A stretch of DNA of 64,000 bases from an uncultured Oscillibacter sp. (GTDB taxonomy: Bacteria > Bacillota > Clostridia > Oscillospirales > Oscillospiraceae), in assembly GCA_910576865.1 (NCBI GenBank), contig CAJTKE010000002.1:124001-188000 (forward strand), given 5' to 3'. Below, one piece after another: positions 58,285-64,000 of this stretch; position 1 is the first letter of the stretch, and each line of letters starts with the position of its first letter. The position numbers and the translations under genes were made by a program. The notes under the pieces were generated by a model. That model worked only from the letters and a program-made list of their open reading frames with translations. It did not search any database and was not told the origin of the DNA.

Positions 58285-58728
58285 ATGCGCGCGGTTGTCA
58301 CCCGCGTGAAGCACGCGTCGGTCACCATCGAGGGGGCCGTGACGGGCAGGATCGGGGAGGGCTATCTGGTCCTCCTGGGCGTCGGCCCCAATGATACCGA
58401 GGAGACCGCCGTGAAGCTGGCGGACAAAATCTGCAACCTCCGGGTCTTCGAGGATGAGAACGACAAGATGAACCTGAACCTGGAGCAGGTGGGGGGAAGC
58501 CTGCTGGTGATTTCCCAGTTCACCCTCTTCGCGGACACCTCCTCCCGCCGCCCGGGCTTTACCGGCGCGGCCAGGCCGGACGTGGCCATCCCCCTGTACG
58601 AGAAATTCATGGCCCGGTGCCGGGAGCGGGGCTTCACCGTGGAGCACGGGGAGTTCGGCGCGAAGATGGAGGTGGACTCCCTGAACCACGGCCCGGTGAC
58701 CATCCTTTTTGACACGGAGCGGCCCTGA
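58285..58728 (+). CDS. dtd: D-aminoacyl-tRNA deacylase
   Basis: A 147-residue DTD. The active-site motifs are SQFTLFADT (around 77-85) and NHGPVTILFD near the C-terminus, where most relatives have N-x-GPVT. It clears D-amino acids and glycine from mischarged tRNAs. The ATG has AAGGAGG upstream. The dtd gene commonly follows relA in Firmicutes, as here. Confidence 0.95.
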   Translation: MRAVVTRVKHASVTIEGAVTGRIGEGYLVLLGVGPNDTEETAVKLADKICNLRVFEDENDKMNLNLEQVGGSLLVISQFTLFADTSSRRPGFTGAARPDVAIPLYEKFMARCRERGFTVEHGEFGAKMEVDSLNHGPVTILFDTERP

Positions 58729-58748
58729 GCGGGAAGGGAGGAACCCCC

Positions 58749-59363
58749 ATGAAGGTGAAACTGTTACAGGTGGGCCCCCTGGGCACCAACTGCTATATCC
58801 TGGAGGACGAGGAGACCCGCGAGGCGGCGGTCATCGACCCCGGCGGGGACGCCCCCGCCATTGAAAAGGCCCTGGAGGGGGCGGAGCTCCGTTATATCCT
58901 CCTGACCCACGGCCACTATGACCACACCGGCGGCGCGGCGGAGCTGGCGGAGGCCTTCCCGGCGGCGGAGGTCTATGTCCATCCCAAGGACTGCCCCGGC
59001 CCGGACCGCTATCTGTTCCCCCTGGAGACCCAGGTCCCCGGGGTGAGGTTCTACGGCGAGGGGGACGAGATCGCCCTGGGGAGCGCGAAGGTGGAAGTCC
59101 TTCACACCCCCGGCCACTCCGAGGGCAGCGTCACCCTCCGCTGCGGGGACCTGCTCTTCTGCGGGGACACCCTCTTCGCCGGGTCCTGCGGAAGGACGGA
59201 CTTCCCCGGCGGCAGCGTGCCGAAGATGCTGGCCTCCCTCCGCCGCCTGGGGGAGCTGGAGGGGGACCTTCAGGTCCTGCCCGGCCACATGGAGCCCTCC
59301 ACCCTGGAGGCGGAGCGGGCCCATAATCCCTACCTCCGCCAGGCGATGCGGGAGACGCCATGA
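58749..59363 (+). CDS. MBL fold metallo-hydrolase (glyoxalase II-like)
   Basis: A 204-residue metallo-beta-lactamase-fold enzyme. The binuclear metal site THGHYDHTGG (His54, His56, Asp58, His59) is followed by TPGHSEGSVTL and LFAGSCGRTDFPGG, like the short YcbL-type glyoxalase II group that sits after relA-dtd. Likely a thioesterase or glyoxalase II; substrate unproven. AAGGAGGA precedes the ATG. Overlaps hemZ by 4 bases. Confidence 0.9.
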   Translation: MKVKLLQVGPLGTNCYILEDEETREAAVIDPGGDAPAIEKALEGAELRYILLTHGHYDHTGGAAELAEAFPAAEVYVHPKDCPGPDRYLFPLETQVPGVRFYGEGDEIALGSAKVEVLHTPGHSEGSVTLRCGDLLFCGDTLFAGSCGRTDFPGGSVPKMLASLRRLGELEGDLQVLPGHMEPSTLEAERAHNPYLRQAMRETP

Positions 59364-60859
59364 AGCTGGAATTTCACGGCCACGACGAGCGCTACACCGT
59401 GGAGCAGAGCCTCCTGAACCTCTTCCCCGGCGAGCTGCCGGTCTATGAGCCGGTCCGCCCCCGGGAGGATGAGAGCTGGGCGATCGTCTCCTGGCGGGAG
59501 GGCGAGGAGAAGAGCGGGAAGCGGGGCCACGCCTGTGTGGAACTGGGCTGGCAGGGAAAAGCGGACGCCTGCAGCTTCGGCTGTCCCCTGACCGGCACGG
59601 AGTACGAGCAGGAGCGCCGGCGGCGGCACGCCATCGGCGCGGCCTTCTTCCTGGCCTGTCAGGCCCTCACCGGGAACACGCCCCCCTGGGGGATGCTCAC
59701 CGGCGTCCGGCCCGACAAGCTGGTGACCGAGGCCCTCCAGGCCGGGAAGACCCCGGAGGCGGCCCGGGAGCTGCTGGAAAAGGTTTATTACGTCACCCCC
59801 CGCCGGGCCTCCCTGGCCCTGGAGACGGGGACGGCGGCGTTCGAGGCCGCGAAGGGCCTGGGCCCCCGGGACATCGCCCTGTACGTGGGCATCCCCTTCT
59901 GCCCCACACGCTGTGCCTACTGCTCCTTCGTCAGCCAGTCGGTGGAGAGGAGCTTCGCCCTGGTGGAGCCCTATCTGGACGCGCTGACGGCGGAAATTCG
60001 CGCCGCCGGGGAGATGGTGCGGGAGACCGGCCTGAGAGTCCGGGCGCTGTACGTGGGCGGCGGCACGCCCACCACCCTCTCCGCCGGGCAGCTCCACCGC
60101 CTGTTCACCGAGCTGGAGGCGGCTTTCCCCCTGGGCCCGGGGCTGGAGGTCACCGTGGAGGCAGGACGGCCCGACACCATCACGGCGGAGAAGCTGGGCG
60201 TTCTGAAGGACCACGGGACCACCCGGGTCTCCGTGAACCCCCAGACCATGGAGGACCACGTCCTCCGGGCCATCGGCCGGCGGCACAGCCCCGGCGACAT
60301 TGAGGACGCCATGGAGCTGGTGGCGAAGGCGGGCTTCCGGCACGTGAACATGGACCTCATCGCGGGACTGCCGGAGGACACGGCGGAGGGCTTCCGCCGC
60401 TCCCTGGACCGGTGCCTGGAGTTCGGCACGGACAACGTCACCGTCCACACCCTGGCCCTGAAAAAGGGGAGCCGCATCCTGCTGGAGGGCCTGGACATCC
60501 CCGGCCCCCGGGCGGTGGGGGAGATGCTGGACTACGCGGAGCCCGTCCTGCGGAACGCGGGATACGCCCCCTATTATCTCTACCGGCAGAAATACATGTC
60601 CGGCAGCTTTGAGAACATCGGCTGGACCCGGCCGGGCGGGGCGTGCCTTTACAACGTATATATCATGTCGGAGCTGTGCTCCATCCTCTCCCTGGGCGCG
60701 GGGGGGTCCACGAAGATGGTGGACCCGGCCCGGCGGCTCATCCGGCGGCGGTTCAACCCCAAGTATCCCAAGGAGTACGCCGAGCGCCCCGAGAAGGCGC
60801 TGGCGAACCGGAGGGACTTCGCCGCCTTTTACGGCGGGCCGGAAACTGAAAGGAGCTGA
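59360..60859 (+). CDS. hemZ: Coproporphyrinogen III dehydrogenase-like radical SAM protein HemZ
   Basis: A 499-residue radical SAM protein with the cluster motif CPTRCAYCSF (Cys181, Cys185, Cys188) after an N-terminal domain of about 175 residues, the HemZ rather than HemN architecture. GGGTPTTLSAGQL and VEAGRPDTI are typical HemN-family SAM motifs. In B. subtilis HemZ is oxygen-independent coproporphyrinogen oxidase; no other heme genes are visible here, so a heme role is uncertain. Starts in an ATGA overlap with the MBL gene. Confidence 0.9.
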   Translation: MKLEFHGHDERYTVEQSLLNLFPGELPVYEPVRPREDESWAIVSWREGEEKSGKRGHACVELGWQGKADACSFGCPLTGTEYEQERRRRHAIGAAFFLACQALTGNTPPWGMLTGVRPDKLVTEALQAGKTPEAARELLEKVYYVTPRRASLALETGTAAFEAAKGLGPRDIALYVGIPFCPTRCAYCSFVSQSVERSFALVEPYLDALTAEIRAAGEMVRETGLRVRALYVGGGTPTTLSAGQLHRLFTELEAAFPLGPGLEVTVEAGRPDTITAEKLGVLKDHGTTRVSVNPQTMEDHVLRAIGRRHSPGDIEDAMELVAKAGFRHVNMDLIAGLPEDTAEGFRRSLDRCLEFGTDNVTVHTLALKKGSRILLEGLDIPGPRAVGEMLDYAEPVLRNAGYAPYYLYRQKYMSGSFENIGWTRPGGACLYNVYIMSELCSILSLGAGGSTKMVDPARRLIRRRFNPKYPKEYAERPEKALANRRDFAAFYGGPETERS

Positions 60860-60863
60860 CGGG

Positions 60864-61796
60864 ATGTATTCTTTGCAGCAGATCAACGAGGCCGTCCGGA
60901 GGGACCCCGCCGCCTTCGCCCTGGAGTGCGACGCGCTGTTTGAGAAGAAGGTGGAGGACGCCGCCGCCAGAATCGCGGACCACCGGGCGGAGTCCCACAT
61001 CATCCTTCTCTCCGGCCCCTCCGGCTCCGGGAAGACCACCACCGCCCTGAAAATCGAGGAGAAGCTGGTGGAGATGGGCATCGAGACCCACACCGTCTCC
61101 ATGGACAACTACTTCAAGACCATGGACCCGGAGACCTTCCCCCGGAACCGGGAGGGGGCCATTGACTACGAGTCCCCCTTCTGCCTGGACGTGGACCTTC
61201 TGAGCCAGCACTTCGCCATGCTGGACCGGGGGGAGCTGATTCACGTCCCCAAGTACGAGTTCGCCCGGCAGATGCGCTCGGACACCTTCTCCCGGCCCAT
61301 GCGCCTGGGGAAGGACGACATGGTGATCTTCGAGGGCATCCACGCCCTGAACGACATCATCGTGGGGAAGAACCCCCGGGCCTTCAAGCTCTATATCGCC
61401 GCCCGCAGCGACATTCTGGACGGGGACGGGACCCTGGTCTTCGACAAGTCCTGGGTCCGCCTGTGCCGCCGCATCGTCCGGGACTTCAAGTTCCGGGGCA
61501 GCGACGCGGACTTCACCCTCAAGCTGTGGGAGAACGTGCGCCGGGGGGAGCGGCTGTATATCTCCCCCTACAAGGAGAACGCGGACCTTATGTTTGATTC
61601 CTCCCTGCCCCTCAGCGCCAGCGCCCTGAAGCCCTTCGTGGTCCCCCTGCTGGAGGAGCTTCCCCGGGGGAGGTATCCGGTGGCGGAGGACATCCTCCGG
61701 GCCCTGGAGAGAATCGAGGCGCTGGACGAGGCGTATATCCCCGCCAAATCCCTGTCCCGGGAGTTCATCGGCGGAAGCCCCTATGACAACCACTGA
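60864..61796 (+). CDS. Uridine kinase-like P-loop NTPase
   Basis: A 310-residue protein of the uridine kinase/phosphoribulokinase superfamily. An N-terminal helical domain of about 45 residues precedes the Walker A GPSGSGKTT (51-59), then SMDNYFKTMD and VIFEGIHALND. This longer type with an N-terminal extension is common in Clostridia and often follows hemZ; its true substrate is not known. AAAGGAG precedes the ATG. Its TGA stop codon lies in the hairpin of a dispersed repeat. Confidence 0.85.
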   Translation: MYSLQQINEAVRRDPAAFALECDALFEKKVEDAAARIADHRAESHIILLSGPSGSGKTTTALKIEEKLVEMGIETHTVSMDNYFKTMDPETFPRNREGAIDYESPFCLDVDLLSQHFAMLDRGELIHVPKYEFARQMRSDTFSRPMRLGKDDMVIFEGIHALNDIIVGKNPRAFKLYIAARSDILDGDGTLVFDKSWVRLCRRIVRDFKFRGSDADFTLKLWENVRRGERLYISPYKENADLMFDSSLPLSASALKPFVVPLLEELPRGRYPVAEDILRALERIEALDEAYIPAKSLSREFIGGSPYDNH

Positions 61797-61882
61797 CTTT
61801 TCTTGAAAGAAAAGTCAGCAAAAGAACTTTAGCTCGCTCTGGTAGTCTGGTGGTATACCAAGCCGGAGCGACGGCAACGCAG
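61792..61882 (+). repeat. Dispersed intergenic repeat, copy B (overlaps the uridine kinase stop codon)
   Basis: A 91-bp homologue of 52778-52867 in the gene-sense orientation. The first 47 bp differ at only three positions, two of them a compensating pair in the hairpin (CTGAC with GTCAG here, CTAAC with GTTAG in copy A). The last 15 bp are identical. The middle differs. Confidence 0.85.
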
Positions 61883-61918
61883 ATGAAGCAAGACGTCAGA
61901 ATAGAAAGGAGCGGCACT

Positions 61919-62320
61919 ATGAGCAAACAGGAAAAGTTCTATGACCTGCTGGACAGCCTCCGCACCGGCGTGGAGGCGGCGGGGACCCTGGCCCTGGGGA
62001 CCCTGGGCCTTGCCTGCGAGGGGGCGGAAAAGATCGCGGAGGGCGTGAAGCTCCGCTATCAGGCCGCCCGCGTGGAGGGCGAGGTGGACGGCAAGCTGAT
62101 GGAGGCCGGGGAGATGGTCTACGCCACCCACACCGGCAATCCCACGGAGTCCGGGGAGCTGCTGGAAAAGCTCCGGGAGATCGACGAGCTGAAGGCCCGT
62201 CTGGCGGAGCTGAACGAGACCCTGGGCCGCACGCCGGAGGACGCCGTGTGCCCGAGCTGCGGCGAGGCCGTGGAGGAGGGCGACCGCTTCTGCCGCGCCT
62301 GCGGCGAAAAGCTGGACTGA
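61919..62320 (+). CDS. Zinc-ribbon protein, 133 residues
   Basis: A mostly helical protein (KFYDLLDSLRTGVEAAGTLALGTLGLACEGAEKIAEG, then LLEKLREIDELKARLAELNETLG with coiled-coil character) ending in a double-CxxC zinc ribbon CPSCG...FCRACG (Cys111, 114, 125, 128). Such proteins are frequent in Oscillospiraceae; function unknown. AAAGGAG precedes the ATG, which lies 36 bp after repeat copy B. punA follows after 11 bp. Confidence 0.8.
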   Translation: MSKQEKFYDLLDSLRTGVEAAGTLALGTLGLACEGAEKIAEGVKLRYQAARVEGEVDGKLMEAGEMVYATHTGNPTESGELLEKLREIDELKARLAELNETLGRTPEDAVCPSCGEAVEEGDRFCRACGEKLD

Positions 62321-62331
62321 GGAGGACGGAC

Positions 62332-63159
62332 ATGGAATTCTACACGTATCAACAGGTCCAGGAGAGCGCCCGTGCCCTCCGGGAGAAGCTGAACGGCTTT
62401 CAGCCCCGGGTCCTGCTGATCCTGGGCTCCGGCCTGGGGGCCCTGGCGGACGAGGTGGAGAGCCCCGTCGCCGTGCCCTATTCGGAGGTCCCCCACATGA
62501 AGCACTCCACCGCCCCCGGCCACAAGGGCCAATTCCTCTTCGGGAAGCTGGCGGGGAAGGACGTGGCGGTCATGCAGGGCCGGCTCCACACCTACGAGGG
62601 CTGGTCCTTCGCCGACACGGCCTATCCCGTCCGGGTGGCCCGGGCCCTGGGCGCCGGCACCCTGGTGGTGACCAACGCCGCCGGGACGGTGAACACCGCC
62701 TGGACCGTGGGGGACATCATGCTGATCACGGACCACATCAAGCTCTTCGGCGTCAGCCCCCTCTGCGGGCCCAACCTGGACGAGCTGGGCCCCCGCTTCC
62801 CGGACATGAGCCACGTCTACACCCCGGCCCTCCGGGAGAAGGCCCGGGACGCCGCCCGGGCCCAGGGCCTGAATCTGAGGGAGGGCGTCTACATGTTCTT
62901 CCCCGGCCCCCAGTACGAGACCCCGGCGGAGGTGAGGGCGGCCCGGATCCTGGGCGCGGACGCCGTGGGCATGTCCACGGTGCCGGAGGCCATCGCCGCC
63001 GCCCACTGCGGCATGGAGGTCCTGGGCTTCACCCTGTGCACCAACATGGCGGCGGGAGTGCTGCCTCAGCCCCTCTCCGGCGAGGAGGTCATCGCGGCGG
63101 GAGAGGCCGCGGGCCCCAGGTTCACCGCCCTGGTGAAGGGCTGCCTGGAGCGGTTCTGA
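62332..63159 (+). CDS. punA: Purine-nucleoside phosphorylase
   Basis: A 275-residue trimeric-type PNP. The phosphate site LILGSGLGALAD, MQGRLHTYEGWS, VTNAAGTVN, the FFPGPQYETPAEV segment and GADAVGMSTVPEAIAA are all in the expected order. It phosphorolyses inosine and guanosine (and deoxy forms) for purine salvage. GAGGAGGA precedes the ATG. It may share a transcript with the zinc-ribbon gene. Confidence 0.95.
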   Translation: MEFYTYQQVQESARALREKLNGFQPRVLLILGSGLGALADEVESPVAVPYSEVPHMKHSTAPGHKGQFLFGKLAGKDVAVMQGRLHTYEGWSFADTAYPVRVARALGAGTLVVTNAAGTVNTAWTVGDIMLITDHIKLFGVSPLCGPNLDELGPRFPDMSHVYTPALREKARDAARAQGLNLREGVYMFFPGPQYETPAEVRAARILGADAVGMSTVPEAIAAAHCGMEVLGFTLCTNMAAGVLPQPLSGEEVIAAGEAAGPRFTALVKGCLERF

Positions 63160-63282
63160 GGAGCTGAAAGGGCGGGGCGCGCCGCCGGGAGGGAATCTGG
63201 TCTAAGGCGGGTCCCGGTCCCATAGAGTGGACAATGGGGCCCCTCACGGGCTGTCCGTGAATCTTTTTGAGGATTCGAGGTT

Positions 63283-64000
63283 ATGCTTTTCATGTCAACT
63301 AAGAAGAAACAGTCTTTTCTGGGCGGCGCGGCCATCCTGGCCTCGGCGGTGGCCATCGTGAAGATTCTGGGCGCGGTGTACAAGATTCCCTTCGGGAACA
63401 TCGTCGGCCCCGAGGGGCAGACCTATTTCAACGTGGCGTACAACATCTACAACGTCCTGCTGACCATCTCCACCGCCGGCCTTCCCCTGGCCATCTCCAA
63501 GCTCACCAGCCAGGCCCACACCCAGGGCCGGGAGAACCAGAAGCGGAAGATTTTCTCCACGGCCATCTGGCTCTTCTTCGCCATGGGTCTGGTGGGGTCC
63601 CTGCTGATGTTCTTCGGCGCGAGACAGCTGGCGGCGTTCATGAACGAGCCCCTGGGCTACTGGCCCATCCGGGCCCTGGCCCCGGCGGTGTTCTGCGTGT
63701 GTCTCCTGGCCTGCATGCGGGGCTACACCCAGGGCCAGGGGAACATGACCCCCACCGCCGTCTCCCAGATTCTGGAGGCCCTGTGCAAGCTGACCCTGGG
63801 TCTGGCCCTGGCCTGGTACTTCCTCAAGCTGGGAATGGGCCTGGATATAGCCGCCGCCGGGGCCATCCTGGGCGTCACCGCCGGGACCTTCCTGTCCCTG
63901 CTGTACCTGATTTTCTACCTTCTGCGCCACCGGGACCGGCGGACCTCCCTGGACGTGCCCGACGGCGGCGGGAAGCTGATGCGCCAGATTCTGGCCATCG
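63283..64000 (+). CDS. SpoVB/MurJ-type polysaccharide flippase, N-terminal part (partial at window edge)
   Basis: The frame is open from ATG 63283 to the end of the window (239 codons). The sequence (KKKQSFLGGAAILASAVAIV, VYKIPFGNIVGPEGQTYFNVAYNIYN, STAGLPLAISKLTSQ, ACMRGYTQGQGNMTPTAVSQI) matches the MOP-superfamily oligosaccharide flippases such as SpoVB, with alternating membrane helices. A second in-frame ATG is at 63292. It would flip lipid-linked glycan precursors; SpoVB-type proteins act in spore cortex synthesis. The 120 bp before it show no gene. Confidence 0.85.
   Translation, partial: MLFMSTKKKQSFLGGAAILASAVAIVKILGAVYKIPFGNIVGPEGQTYFNVAYNIYNVLLTISTAGLPLAISKLTSQAHTQGRENQKRKIFSTAIWLFFAMGLVGSLLMFFGARQLAAFMNEPLGYWPIRALAPAVFCVCLLACMRGYTQGQGNMTPTAVSQILEALCKLTLGLALAWYFLKLGMGLDIAAAGAILGVTAGTFLSLLYLIFYLLRHRDRRTSLDVPDGGGKLMRQILAI

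Noticed and set aside
61830..61890. tRNA-like fold in the region GGTAGTCTGGTGGTATACC
   Set aside because: The DNA is part of the dispersed repeat; no acceptor stem, T-loop GTTCGA or anticodon arm can be drawn.
1..64000. rRNA or tRNA genes, insertion sequences, prophage, restriction or CRISPR defence genes
   Set aside because: None was recognised. Apart from small unknown ORFs, the window is occupied by chromosomal metabolic and regulatory genes.

Overview
The window comes from a GC-rich, spore-forming anaerobic Firmicute, most likely a member of the Oscillospiraceae (Flavonifractor, Lawsonibacter and Oscillibacter are comparable genera). The evidence is a pyruvate:ferredoxin oxidoreductase, the spore-maturation pair spmA/spmB, a T-box thrS leader, a lysine riboswitch, Clostridia-type glgC/glgD glycogen genes, strong Shine-Dalgarno sites with many ATGA/GTGA gene overlaps, and very high third-position GC. 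It is essentially chromosomal housekeeping DNA. I see no rRNA, tRNA, insertion sequence, prophage or CRISPR array.

Layout: 1-1.4 kb, end of porA and porB. 1.4-4.0 kb (minus), gltX-asnA. 4.3-5.3 kb, a HAD phosphatase and a small metallopeptidase. 5.4-8.1 kb (minus), a sulfur/selenium-carrier operon (yedF, cysteine desulfurase, DUF3343, DUF6472, NUDIX). 8.3-12.6 kb, lysine biosynthesis: lysA, and dapA-dapB-dapH under a lysine riboswitch, with a divergent M20 deacylase. 13.9-15.9 kb, Trk/Ktr potassium uptake. 16.3-20.5 kb, threonine aldolase and a lipoprotein-MBOAT-DHHW surface O-acetylation cassette. 20.6-21.9 kb, fumC. 22.1-31.2 kb, a complete histidine operon that begins with a HisZ-HisG fusion and carries two guest genes. 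31.4-33.6 kb, AbrB-type regulator, spmAB, XRE regulator and a small ORF. 33.6-35.6 kb, T-box and thrS. 35.7-44.6 kb (minus), glycogen operon glgB-C-D-A-P. 44.8-48.5 kb, transporters and a racemase. 48.5-52.7 kb, xpaC/telA group, a divergent XRE/DUF6809-like pair and a TPM-domain protein. 52.8-64 kb, degV (minus), then recJ-relA-dtd-MBL-hemZ-uridine kinase, a zinc-ribbon protein, purine nucleoside phosphorylase and the start of a SpoVB/MurJ-type flippase.

The most unusual observations are these. (1) A ~90-bp dispersed repeat occurs directly after degV and after the uridine kinase gene; each gene's stop codon sits inside the 5' arm of the repeat's hairpin, and the opposite arm carries the compensating base. 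(2) GlgA and GlgB carry long low-complexity charged tails, acidic-then-basic on GlgA and purely basic on GlgB. (3) HisZ is fused to HisG, with a possible internal ribosome-binding site at the junction. (4) A perfect palindrome lies inside back-to-back consensus promoters between an XRE regulator and its divergent neighbour. (5) The threonyl-tRNA synthetase lacks the TGS domain. All functional calls rest on motif recognition by eye; no database search was run.
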